Source of the DNA: a virus
Strand: one strand, 5' to 3'
IMG/VR virus record: IMGVR_UViG_3300050821_017785
Location: 1 to 39,899 of that record
Length of the DNA: 39,899 bases
Positions 15,733 through 22,248 of this stretch are shown here, in pieces. Every line of letters starts with the position of its first letter. The first letter of the stretch is position 1. A program made the translations under genes and the position numbers. A model generated the notes under the pieces. The model was not told the origin of the DNA, did no database searches, and saw only the letters and a program-made list of their open reading frames with translations.

Positions 15733-16922
15733 CGAATCCCAATAACAATCCGACACCTCCAGTATCCTTAGATTCTCTTGCAGTAGGCCGTTCATCTACT
15801 AACCCATTTCTTACAGTTTTTTCACAGGTTAATCCAACCACAAACGATGTCAATTATCCCATTCAAACACGCTGGTTCAACCAAATGGCTGAAACTGAAT
15901 ATATTCTCACAGCTTTTAGTGTTATTGGAGAAGTGAAAACAGCAATTTGGCAGCCAATTAATGCTTCACAAGTTGCTGCGACTGAGACATTGACAGGCAA
16001 TACTGGTGGTCCTGTTGGGGTTGATCTAAATAACAATATAAATGTCGTTGGCGATGCAACCACAATCAATATTGTAGGAAATCCTGGCACACACACTCTT
16101 ACCGCCTCCACTTCTGGATCCATTGCTACTTTATATACAGAGAATACAGGAACAGCTGCTCCGTCTGGTGGAAATCTCAATGTATTAGGAACAAATGGAA
16201 TCACAACCTCTGGCTCTGGATCAACTATAACGATTTCTTCGACGAATGGTCAAATAATGACCGGGATAATTCCAGATGCCCACACCGCTCCAGGCACCAC
16301 GCCTGTTGTTCCAAATTCATCTGGAAACATCACAGTAACAGGCGGCCAAGTAGCCGCCGGTACTACTACAAATGTGATACGGACAAACTCATTAGCAGCC
16401 AATACATATACAGTACAAATCCAAAGATCTCAGGCAGTGGCGTCTTCCACTGTAGGAGACAATGGAGTGTCTCACTTTAATAGCTCTATCTTTAATGTTG
16501 ATGGCAATGGATTTGTCGATCTCTCGACGTCTTTTTTTACAACAGGAAGCTTTACACCAGTTCTGATGTTTTCAGGTTCAAGCACGGGAATCACATATGC
16601 AGCACAGAATGGAAAATATACTATTGTAGGAAATCTCTTATTTTATCAAACCTCTCTTGTTCTTACTTCAAAAGGGTCTGCGGTTGGTATAGCTCAGATC
16701 GGAGGGTTTCCGTTTGCCGCAGGAGGTCCAAATACATTGAGTGGAAATCCTCAGCTCGGCACTATTACATTTTCCGGATATGTGAATATTTTCTCGACAT
16801 CTGGACAGACTTTCTTGACAATTGAGCAGACAACGAGTGGGATGGGATTTACAAGTTTGACAGACACGAATTTTGCCAACAATTCTAGTGTGAGTGTTGG
16901 AGGATTTTATTATTTGTCTTAG
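15729..16922 (+). CDS. Tail-fibre protein with shared anchor and distinct tip domain (397 aa)
   Basis: ATG overlaps the preceding stop (ATGA). The N-terminal 80 residues match the start of the 10754 protein (PIQTRWFNQMAETEYILTAFS), suggesting a common docking site. The middle carries the same TGNTGG...NNNINVVG and GTAAPSGGNLNVLG repeats and one FNVDGNGFVD motif. The C-terminal 130 residues (GSFTPVLMFSGSSTGITYAAQ, then GKYTIVGNLLFYQTSLVL, ending VGGFYYLS) form a beta-rich module typical of phage fibre tips. With 10754 and 12732 it makes up a set of modular fibres. Its last 38 nt overlap the next gene on the opposite strand. Confidence 0.75.
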   Translation: MTNPNNNPTPPVSLDSLAVGRSSTNPFLTVFSQVNPTTNDVNYPIQTRWFNQMAETEYILTAFSVIGEVKTAIWQPINASQVAATETLTGNTGGPVGVDLNNNINVVGDATTINIVGNPGTHTLTASTSGSIATLYTENTGTAAPSGGNLNVLGTNGITTSGSGSTITISSTNGQIMTGIIPDAHTAPGTTPVVPNSSGNITVTGGQVAAGTTTNVIRTNSLAANTYTVQIQRSQAVASSTVGDNGVSHFNSSIFNVDGNGFVDLSTSFFTTGSFTPVLMFSGSSTGITYAAQNGKYTIVGNLLFYQTSLVLTSKGSAVGIAQIGGFPFAAGGPNTLSGNPQLGTITFSGYVNIFSTSGQTFLTIEQTTSGMGFTSLTDTNFANNSSVSVGGFYYLS

Positions 16923-17184
16923 TAGCCTCTGCAAAGCTTTGTTCATTGATTGATATCTTATTTGAAACTAAAACAAATCTTGCAAACTTAAGTATCATTT
17001 GGGGATCTTCTTCTTCTAAAATTCGATAGATGTTCTCGATTTTTTCTTCTTCTGGTGACTCAATTCTTGGAGGATTGGCATGAATCTGAGCAAAATCAGG
17101 ATCTTTTCTACAAAGAGCATCAAATCTTGATTCGGCGAAAAGGCAACCAAATGACAAAAAAATAATAAAAGTTTTCCAGATCAT
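16885..17184 (-). CDS. Small secreted protein with signal peptide (99 aa)
   Basis: The product starts with a short Sec-type signal peptide (MIWKTFIIFLSFGCLFAES). The mature part is acidic and helical (ESPEEEKIENIYRILEEEDPQ). The ribosome-binding site is weak. The 3' end overlaps the fibre gene on the opposite strand. It is the last gene of the leftward block. It could act in the periplasm, for example in lysis or host-surface change, but there is no domain to support either. Confidence 0.55.
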   Translation of the reverse strand: MIWKTFIIFLSFGCLFAESRFDALCRKDPDFAQIHANPPRIESPEEEKIENIYRILEEEDPQMILKFARFVLVSNKISINEQSFAEATKTNNKILQHSH

Positions 17185-17199
17185 GTGGAAATAGTAACA

Positions 17200-17457
17200 T
17201 CATTCTTTTTTTTCGTCAAATCTCATGATGATAGTTCCTTCTTCCGTGTCTCGAATCACGGTCTTGCTAAAAGCGCTTTCCATTTCGTAATTGATAAATC
17301 TTTTCAACTCATCCTTTAATATTTTCCACTGATAAGGATATCCAAACATTTTCATATAGAGCACATAACGTTTCACTCCACTTCTAATTTGTTCTTTGAC
17401 ATCTTCAACGTAATCCTGTTGGTCTTCGAAAACTTTTTCTTCTATTCGTTCTTTCAT
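17200..17457 (-). CDS. Small helical protein (85 aa)
   Basis: ATG 17457 has AAAGGA at 5 nt, so the upstream in-frame Met is unlikely. The protein is charged and helical (MKERIEEKVFEDQQDYVEDV), with FGYPYQWKILKDELKRFINYEM in the middle. No motif I recognise. It lies upstream of the signal-peptide gene in the same direction. Confidence 0.55.
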   Translation of the reverse strand: MKERIEEKVFEDQQDYVEDVKEQIRSGVKRYVLYMKMFGYPYQWKILKDELKRFINYEMESAFSKTVIRDTEEGTIIMRFDEKKE

Positions 17458-17525
17458 AGGATTCCTTTGGTGTTCAAAATAATCCATACACATGGTAAGG
17501 GTTATTTACAACCATAGGAGTTATT

Positions 17526-17681
17526 ATGCCTCTCGTTAAAGGAAAAGCTGCTAAGACAAAAAAGGGGATTTCAGAGAATATTAGAAGAGAAAAACATGCT
17601 CATCCTGAAATGCCGATCAAACAAGCCGTTGCTATTGCTTACTCAACAGCGCGCGGCGGAAAAAAAAGAAAGAAAAAATAG
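17526..17681 (+). CDS. Small basic phage protein, DUF6496-like (51 aa)
   Basis: ATG follows AGGAG at 5 nt. The pattern MPLVKGKAAKTKKGISENIR, then PIKQAVAIAYSTAR and a Lys/Arg tail matches a short protein family common in phages and bacteria (DUF6496), from memory. Function unknown. Its basic character suggests nucleic-acid or virion association. It is read rightward between leftward genes, together with the lipoprotein ORF that follows. Confidence 0.65.
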   Translation: MPLVKGKAAKTKKGISENIRREKHAHPEMPIKQAVAIAYSTARGGKKRKKK

Positions 17682-17689
17682 GCGCCCTT

Positions 17690-17845
17690 ATGAAATGGAT
17701 TGTTTTCACTTGCATTCTTTCTGGTTGCACGCTTTTTCAGAAAAATGAACCAGACGAACTTGTTGCTCTTGCTGAATCGGTTCTGAAACACAAAAAAGGG
17801 ATCGACATTGAAATAAAGCCTATAGAAGATGGTCTCAAAAAATAA
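17690..17845 (+). CDS. Small lipoprotein (51 aa)
   Basis: ATG at 17690, 8 nt after the previous stop. The N-terminus is a lipoprotein signal, MKWIVFTCILSGC, with the lipobox LSGC and Cys at position 13. The mature part is a short charged helix (ELVALAESVLKHKKG). Phage lipoproteins this small include outer-membrane spanins (Rz1 type) and superinfection-exclusion proteins. Either role is possible; it is not nested in an Rz gene. Confidence 0.6.
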   Translation: MKWIVFTCILSGCTLFQKNEPDELVALAESVLKHKKGIDIEIKPIEDGLKK

Positions 17846-17887
17846 ATATATATTTTCTAAAATATTTTAGGATAAAAAGAGTATAAA

Positions 17888-17983
17888 ATGAATTTCAAAA
17901 CCAAGATTAGATTAAGATTGTCTCGTTTAAAATCGAAAATACGCTCTTTGTATAAAAGATTTTACACAAATACGTTCAAATAG
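17888..17983 (+). CDS. Possible very basic 31-aa peptide
   Basis: A short ORF encoding a Lys/Arg-rich helix (MNFKTKIRLRLSRLKSKIRS). AAAGAG lies upstream. It continues the rightward mini-cluster after the lipoprotein. It could equally be chance. Nothing else is seen between 17984 and 18064. Confidence 0.3.
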   Translation: MNFKTKIRLRLSRLKSKIRSLYKRFYTNTFK

Positions 17984-18064
17984 CCAACATAAAATACATT
18001 ATCAGACCTTGGATTTAATAGAAACTTAATAAAGATTGATGTTTCTTAGACACACCACGGAAAG

Positions 18065-18391
18065 TCAACCGCAGTTGTTTCTTTCGTAGTCGATAACCTC
18101 TGCTCCATCGATATCATTTCTGTCCATACCATTACTATCGCCTCGTCTGTTCCCGTCCGAATCATATCGGCTCCATTCTTCGTCTCTGGCTTCCCGATAT
18201 CTTTTGTAGTTTTCTTCGCTTCTTTTTCTATCACTTTCATCCTTTAGTCGTTCAGAATGCGATGAAGGGCCCTTTACATCTAAAGTGGGTGCAAAGCCGT
18301 GAGCATTACATTTACAACAATAAATGATTCCTCCAGCTAAAATGACGACGAATCTTGCGATATTCCAGAATCTTTGAAATTTAGGATACAC
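18065..18391 (-). CDS. Membrane-anchored charged protein (108 aa, GTG start)
   Basis: GTG 18391 has AAGGAG at 5 nt; an earlier GTG overlaps that site. The protein has one hydrophobic segment at about residues 9-26 (FWNIARFVVILAGGIIYCC). A Cys/His stretch follows, then a highly charged, probably helical and disordered tail (RLKDESDRKRSEENYKRYRE, then NRRGDSNGMDRND). One anchor followed by a soluble helical domain is the layout of inner-membrane spanins, but also of many unknown phage proteins. Its start overlaps the end of the 43-aa membrane ORF. Confidence 0.6.
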   Translation of the reverse strand: MYPKFQRFWNIARFVVILAGGIIYCCKCNAHGFAPTLDVKGPSSHSERLKDESDRKRSEENYKRYREARDEEWSRYDSDGNRRGDSNGMDRNDIDGAEVIDYERNNCG

Positions 18392-18512
18392 AGGCACTCC
18401 TTAGGGTTGATTTGATCGCTCGACTATGCTCAAAGCCTAATTTTTGGTCAATTTTGCATAAAATGAATAGAAGAAGGAATAGGATGATGGCTCCGTAGAT
18501 TATGTGTTTCAT
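18381..18512 (-). CDS. Tiny membrane protein (43 aa)
   Basis: ATG 18512 overlaps the stop of the 75-aa gene (ATGA) and has AGGA upstream. The N-terminal half is one hydrophobic segment (IIYGAIILFLLLFILC); the rest is basic. It overlaps the next gene by 11 nt, so the genes are likely translated in series. Holin- or spanin-like by size only. Confidence 0.5.
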   Translation of the reverse strand: MKHIIYGAIILFLLLFILCKIDQKLGFEHSRAIKSTLRSACVS

Positions 18513-18736
18513 TTCTTTATCCTCCAAAAAATCGTAGCTTTAAATGTATCCAAAGATGGTGTCATTCCTCCAGGGAAAATAGCCTCTGATTTTATCTTAA
18601 ACACATCACAGGTTGTCAATTGAATGAGTTGGAGCTCAACATCTGAAGGGATTTCAGTTTGAGGAAAGCCGTCGTATTTATATTCATTCCACCCACTTAA
18701 GTCAATGATCATTTCCTGTCCTTCAACTCCAAGCAT
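18509..18736 (-). CDS. Small soluble protein (75 aa)
   Basis: ATG 18736, with only a weak upstream AGAG. It starts inside the end of the preceding 42-aa membrane ORF and ends in an ATGA overlap with the next. The sequence (MIIDLSGWNEYKYDGFPQTE, then LQLIQLTTCDVFKIKSEAIF) looks beta-rich. Unknown function. Confidence 0.5.
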   Translation of the reverse strand: MLGVEGQEMIIDLSGWNEYKYDGFPQTEIPSDVELQLIQLTTCDVFKIKSEAIFPGGMTPSLDTFKATIFWRIKK

Positions 18737-18837
18737 GTCTCTTGAATATTCCTAAGCAAACACCATTGCTCGAACATGAAAACAAAGGTGATGAAGAATA
18801 GGACAATTAGAATCCCGAATTTGACGCCAAATTTCAT
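18709..18837 (-). CDS. Tiny membrane protein (42 aa)
   Basis: ATG 18837 overlaps the stop of the 77-aa gene as ATGA. The peptide has a basic start (MKFGVKFG), one hydrophobic segment (ILIVLFFITFVFMF) and a charged end. It overlaps the 75-aa gene by 28 nt in another frame. It forms part of a series of coupled mini-genes between 18065 and 19345. Confidence 0.5.
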   Translation of the reverse strand: MKFGVKFGILIVLFFITFVFMFEQWCLLRNIQETCLELKDRK

Positions 18838-19067
18838 TTCGGCGGATCCTCCATTTGAGACTCCACTATTTGCTGAAAATCTCTGGTTGGAAACTTTTGA
18901 AAAATCTTTTCTCTTTCTTCTCTTGCACTTTCTAGAATTGAAGAGTCGGTTCGATGAGCGTTGCTCTGTAAAGTTTCGTCCGTTTTTTCTATGGGCATTT
19001 CCTGAACTTCTTGAGTTGAAGTCTTAAAGCAGCAAAATAAAGATGAGTTGACGGGATTTAAAGTCAT
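18834..19067 (-). CDS. Small charged protein (77 aa)
   Basis: Start overlaps the previous stop (TAATG), end overlaps the next start (ATGA). The sequence is hydrophilic and helical, Glu/Gln/Ser-rich (TDSSILESAREEREKIFQKF). Two Cys near the N-terminus (LFCCFK) could be lipidated or metal-bound, but no signal is clear. Unknown function. Confidence 0.5.
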   Translation of the reverse strand: MTLNPVNSSLFCCFKTSTQEVQEMPIEKTDETLQSNAHRTDSSILESAREEREKIFQKFPTRDFQQIVESQMEDPPK

Positions 19068-19345
19068 TAAGGAGCCATGCTTTTTTCATATGGTTTTATA
19101 TACATCCTATAGAATTCTTCATCGCTATATCCCTTAGCGCCTTGTTTGATCTTTTTATTAAATCTCTCAAACTCAATCAAATTGAAATCTGCAATATTAC
19201 ATTGCTCCATGGCCCACGACATTTCTTCTTGATTTATCTTTCCATGTAGAGCTTCAAGAAAAACACGATCCCATTGTTTGTCAGCGGTTTTTTTCTTTAG
19301 ATAGAGCTCTGTCCAAACCTTGTCTGTTTTTTTGCATAGATTCAC
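19067..19345 (-). CDS. Small helical protein downstream of RecT (92 aa)
   Basis: GTG 19345 overlaps the recT stop (GTGA), indicating translational coupling. The product is helical, with basic and aromatic residues (KVWTELYLKKKTADKQWDRV, then YSDEEFYRMYIKPYEKSM). No family is recognised. Its position suggests a role in the recombination or replication operon. Confidence 0.55.
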   Translation of the reverse strand: MNLCKKTDKVWTELYLKKKTADKQWDRVFLEALHGKINQEEMSWAMEQCNIADFNLIEFERFNKKIKQGAKGYSDEEFYRMYIKPYEKSMAP

Positions 19346-20118
19346 TTCAATAAATCCCCTTGCTCTGCCTTAACTTCCATAGGCTGAGCTGTTTTGTCAG
19401 CCACCCATTTTAGATAAGATTTGGAAAATCTGTCACCATGTTTTAATGCTTGAGTGACGGCATCTTCGACAGATTTCTTGCTTGACTCAGAGATAAATTT
19501 AAGAAAGTCATTCAGGTCGTGGTCCATGTTCTCTATGGATTTAAAAGCTTCTTTGAAGGCAATCAGGCTGTCTGCTTCAGCTTCTACGGTTTCAACCTCC
19601 TCCACTGTCTCTTTCGATCTTTCTTCATCGTCTTCGATCTCGCTCTCCACATATGCCATGCCAATTACATCAGGGAACAGCCGTCTAGCAAGCCTAGACA
19701 AAGCTCTAGCAAAACACATATCAGAAGGATATTTTTCCCATCCTCCATTTGGCTTAACCAGCCCAGCTTTCCTGGCGTCTTCCAGAGAGAAAGATACCTC
19801 ACATTTTTCCCCTGTGTCTTTTCTTGTTCCTTCGATAATGCATCGCTGATCATTACTATCTATCTTTAACTTGTGCCCTGCTTTTCTGATCATCGCATTC
19901 ATAAGCTGAGGGGCTATAGTGATCTTGCCCATGATGTTAGCCATGCCACCGAATAATGCTGACATAATAGGAATGTTCAACTCCCTTGCAAACATGGCGA
20001 TAGAGAACACTCCAGCATAGCCACCGAGTTTTTCTACATACTTACTCTCTACGGCTTGTTTAGCCATTACCTCGATAGCTTTAACTTCTTCTTGTGTTGG
20101 TATTAAATCTTTAGACAT
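19342..20118 (-). CDS. recT: RecT-family single-strand annealing protein (258 aa)
   Basis: The ATG follows AGGAAGAG. The protein matches the RecT core: EKLGGYAGVFSIAMFAREL, then MSALFGGMANIMGKITIAPQ, then MIRKAGHKLKI, EVSFSLEDARKAGLVK and the CFARALSRLARRLFPDVIG helix. RecT-type proteins coat single strands and anneal complementary ends, working with a 5'-3' exonuclease during phage recombination and concatemer formation. That exonuclease is probably the PD-(D/E)XK gene at 21036. The C-terminal 70 residues are acidic and likely flexible. It lies in a tight leftward operon with overlaps on both sides. Confidence 0.85.
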   Translation of the reverse strand: MSKDLIPTQEEVKAIEVMAKQAVESKYVEKLGGYAGVFSIAMFARELNIPIMSALFGGMANIMGKITIAPQLMNAMIRKAGHKLKIDSNDQRCIIEGTRKDTGEKCEVSFSLEDARKAGLVKPNGGWEKYPSDMCFARALSRLARRLFPDVIGMAYVESEIEDDEERSKETVEEVETVEAEADSLIAFKEAFKSIENMDHDLNDFLKFISESSKKSVEDAVTQALKHGDRFSKSYLKWVADKTAQPMEVKAEQGDLLK

Positions 20119-20287
20119 AATCTCTTCCTTTTCTTGTTAAATCATCTTGTAAAAAGTATACCTGATCCATGAGCTTTTTTCTTCCTCTTTCTAGGTTTAA
20201 AATTTGCTCATCAATCTCTTCAATTTCTTGCCAAATAAGCTCTAATTGTATCTCGTCTTTGTGAGGTTTATAGGAATGAATTGCCAT
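20111..20287 (-). CDS. Small coiled-coil protein upstream of recT (58 aa)
   Basis: ATG 20287 overlaps the stop of the upstream gene (TAATG) and has a perfect GGAGG 5 nt before it. The peptide is one long charged helix with heptads (ELIWQEIEEIDEQILNLERG). Its end overlaps the recT start by 8 nt. Probably an accessory of the recombination operon; function unknown. Confidence 0.65.
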   Translation of the reverse strand: MAIHSYKPHKDEIQLELIWQEIEEIDEQILNLERGRKKLMDQVYFLQDDLTRKGRDYV

Positions 20288-20931
20288 TATTTCCTCCTCA
20301 CACAGAACTTTTTTCCCTTTACAATCTTAACCCCAGGAATATCTTGCATTCCCATGTCGACATGCTTTTGGATCATCTTTTCGTCAACAATCCAATATGT
20401 GTCGGGAATCAGATTTGGATTTTCGATCTCAAAAGACCAAGTTTCTTTGTAAAAAGTTGTCGCCTTAGAGCTGTGAATGCTTCTGGATTCACTAGGAACA
20501 ACGATATTAACCCCCAGTTGCTCAGAAAGGGCCCTGACTGACTCTTCAGCCGCCTTCATCTTTTCATCTTCTTTGGCATGATATGTGGCGATTTTGACGG
20601 TGAGTTCATGTTCAGCGATGGATAGGATCTCTTGCAGCCCCTTAGCTGAATCATTGATCATTTGAACAATTCGTCGAGAAGGCTCGATTGCCTTCTTTCT
20701 GAGCTCTTCAATCATCTTGTCTAATGATCTAATATCCGCTGTAATGTCCAAAGCTGTGCTACAGCCTTGAGAATCCTCTACAGTGACGTTTTTTGCCATC
20801 AGGGAAAGCTTGCTGATGACTGGCAAGTGCTTCTCAATTTCTGCTATCGACGGAAATCTATCATCCGGCAAAACTTCAAGATTGTCTTTTAATAAATCTA
20901 AGAAATCTGTATCTTCTTGTGTGTCATTCAT
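20287..20931 (-). CDS. Recombination-operon coiled-coil protein (214 aa)
   Basis: Lies between the exonuclease and recT. The middle is a long coiled coil (DITADIRSLDKMIEELRKKA, continuing to about residue 140). The C-terminal 60 residues form a small beta-rich domain (WSFEIENPNLIPDTYWIVDE, then DIPGVKIVKGKKFCVRR). I recall this pairing, with the PGV.I motif at the end, in phage proteins encoded next to RecT or Erf annealing proteins. Their function is not established; nuclease inhibition or annealing help is a guess. Confidence 0.65.
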   Translation of the reverse strand: MNDTQEDTDFLDLLKDNLEVLPDDRFPSIAEIEKHLPVISKLSLMAKNVTVEDSQGCSTALDITADIRSLDKMIEELRKKAIEPSRRIVQMINDSAKGLQEILSIAEHELTVKIATYHAKEDEKMKAAEESVRALSEQLGVNIVVPSESRSIHSSKATTFYKETWSFEIENPNLIPDTYWIVDEKMIQKHVDMGMQDIPGVKIVKGKKFCVRRK

Positions 20932-20976
20932 AGGCTATCATCCTTTGTTTGATTTTTTTCATGTATTTAATCCTCT

Positions 20977-21011
20977 GGGCCCGTTGACTGAACTCCTCGG
21001 GCTCTTTTTTT
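20977..21011 (+). terminator. Rho-independent terminator, rightward
   Basis: GGGCCCG and CGGGCTC pair over 7 bp (one G.U) around a 14-nt loop, followed by seven T on the + strand. All protein genes here run leftward, so it would stop antisense or read-through transcription. Read leftward, the A run comes first, so it is not a terminator for the exonuclease gene. The rest of the 20932-21035 gap shows no convincing gene. Confidence 0.6.
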
Positions 21012-21035
21012 ATGTTCTACATTGTAATCCAGATG

Positions 21036-21617
21036 TCATTTACTAGTCAAGTAGATATATGCATTATACCAAGAAATAGCAGAGGCCATCAATCCATCTG
21101 TGATGGTGTATTTGTGCACTTTTGGCGCCTTACCCTTAGGGTCAAGTTGCACGAAAAGGGCTGTTTTTTCAACAGGAATGTTGTTGACGCTGGCAAGTAA
21201 GCTATAAAGGGCTGCTTGAATTTGCCATTTCATCGGATCCGCAGAAACGGTGCACTTAAAATCAACAATAAAAACGTTGTTTTGGGCGAGCTTGGCCAAC
21301 ATGTCTATACAGCCAGTCAGCTTCATGTCTTCATGAAAAAGGCGCTTTTCTGTTTCATGAGGCATTAGGCGCATTTCCTTCTCCCACTTAAGATAGGACT
21401 CCAAAAAACCCTCTTCTTTAGCATTTACAGGGCAAAATTCATCTCTACAATGAGCGGCTATGGCAGCATGTACAGACGTGCCTAGGTCGGCCTTTCTTTG
21501 AAGAACGCCCTGATCTATCGCGCGCACAGGATAGTGCCATTTACCTTCCGAATCTTTAGACGGGATGATAGCCAAGATTGAGCTTACCCGAATCCATTTA
21601 GGGTCTAGATCTGTCAT
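21036..21617 (-). CDS. PD-(D/E)XK phage exonuclease (193 aa)
   Basis: Features of the Cas4/RecB-like nuclease fold are visible: an N-terminal helix with GTSVHAAIAAH, then LTGCIDMLAKL (catalytic Asp), FIVDFKCT (the D-x-K pair), and a QIQAALYSLL helix carrying the conserved Gln. Enzymes of this type resect 5' ends to make single strands for annealing. It is first in the leftward operon that also encodes RecT, so the two are probably a recombination pair. The size of about 190 residues is usual. The upstream region holds the regulator promoter and its repeats. Confidence 0.8.
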   Translation of the reverse strand: MTDLDPKWIRVSSILAIIPSKDSEGKWHYPVRAIDQGVLQRKADLGTSVHAAIAAHCRDEFCPVNAKEEGFLESYLKWEKEMRLMPHETEKRLFHEDMKLTGCIDMLAKLAQNNVFIVDFKCTVSADPMKWQIQAALYSLLASVNNIPVEKTALFVQLDPKGKAPKVHKYTITDGLMASAISWYNAYIYLTSK

Positions 21618-21635
21618 ATGCCTCCACTTTTCCTA

Positions 21636-21681
21636 TTGAATATAAAAGTAAATGACAATATAATCAATAAGTAAATGACAA
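21636..21681 (+). promoter_or_regulatory. Regulator promoter with two 13-bp operator-like repeats
   Basis: TTGAAT (21636-21641), a 17-nt spacer and TATAAT (21659-21664) form a near-consensus sigma70 promoter reading toward the HTH gene. AAGTAAATGACAA occurs twice, at 21646-21658 inside the spacer and at 21669-21681 downstream of the -10 box. A repressor bound there would block this promoter and could act on the divergent exonuclease operon. Binding by the adjacent HTH protein is inference. Confidence 0.65.
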
Positions 21682-21691
21682 GGAAAAGCAG

Positions 21692-21979
21692 ATGAATTTC
21701 AAAGACTGGTTCTCGAAAAGCAATCACACTATGAACTCTCTCAGCGAAGAGGTCGGCCTCTCGCACAACACAATCTCTAACATTCTTAAGGGAAAGGCGC
21801 CTGTGGTCAAAACCGTTCAAATCCTTGTAAAAGAGACAAAAAATTTTCATGCCCCCATTACTTATGATATGTTTCCTAAGGTTCATCTTAGAGGGACCTC
21901 CAAAACCATTAGTGGATCGGGTCTATTCAAAAGACTTATGGAAAAAGAACTCAAAAAAAGAAAAGCAGCGCCACGTTAG
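21692..21979 (+). CDS. Cro/CI-type helix-turn-helix regulator (95 aa)
   Basis: A small DNA-binding protein whose helix-turn-helix lies at about residues 15-38 (MNSLSEEVGLSHNTISNILK), the usual XRE arrangement. It has a short tail and no peptidase or dimerisation domain of the lambda CI type. It lies divergent from the exonuclease/recT operon, behind a near-consensus promoter with two identical 13-bp repeats. Autoregulation and control of the leftward early operon are therefore likely. Whether it acts as a lysogenic repressor is unknown, since no integrase was recognised. Confidence 0.8.
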   Translation: MNFKDWFSKSNHTMNSLSEEVGLSHNTISNILKGKAPVVKTVQILVKETKNFHAPITYDMFPKVHLRGTSKTISGSGLFKRLMEKELKKRKAAPR

Positions 21980-22085
21980 CAGCGCCGCCCAAAGTAGGAA
22001 CAAAAAGGAATTCGCATGGACGTTTTTCACCTTATTTCAAGAGTCGAATTTTAGACAAGAAAATAATTTATCTGGAAATTTTTGA

Positions 22086-22178
22086 TGTAAGCTGTTTACC
22101 ATAACGCTTACAAACAGCAAAGGAGGCCCCGCAAGGCCCCCCGTACATAGATAGTGGAAGTTGATATGTTCACTATCT
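22086..22178. promoter_or_regulatory. Inverted-repeat-rich control or origin region
   Basis: The 22085-22248 gap has no gene. TGTAAGC (22086-22092)/GCTTACA (22106-22112) and GCTGTTT (22091-22097)/AAACAGC (22112-22118) are overlapping, mutually exclusive 7-bp inverted repeats. AGATAGTG (22149-22156) and CACTATCT (22171-22178) form a perfect 8-bp repeat with a 14-nt loop. A GC-rich segment with GGCCCC twice lies between them. Operators or a replication origin upstream of the replication-type gene are both possible. Confidence 0.45.
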
Positions 22179-22248
22179 TAAGTCGGGCATTTATTTTCAA
22201 GCAATAGAAAATAAAAACTTGTCGGGATCTCCGAAAAAGGAGACTCAG

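Noticed and set aside
21614-21886. 90-aa ORF on the minus strand upstream of the exonuclease
   Set aside because: Shadow of the HTH regulator and its promoter; no ribosome-binding site and no protein-like features.
21849-22085. 78-aa + ORF overlapping the HTH gene, and a 12-codon ORF at 22017
   Set aside because: Out-of-frame shadow with unusual composition; the short ORF has an acceptable AGGA but is too short to support.
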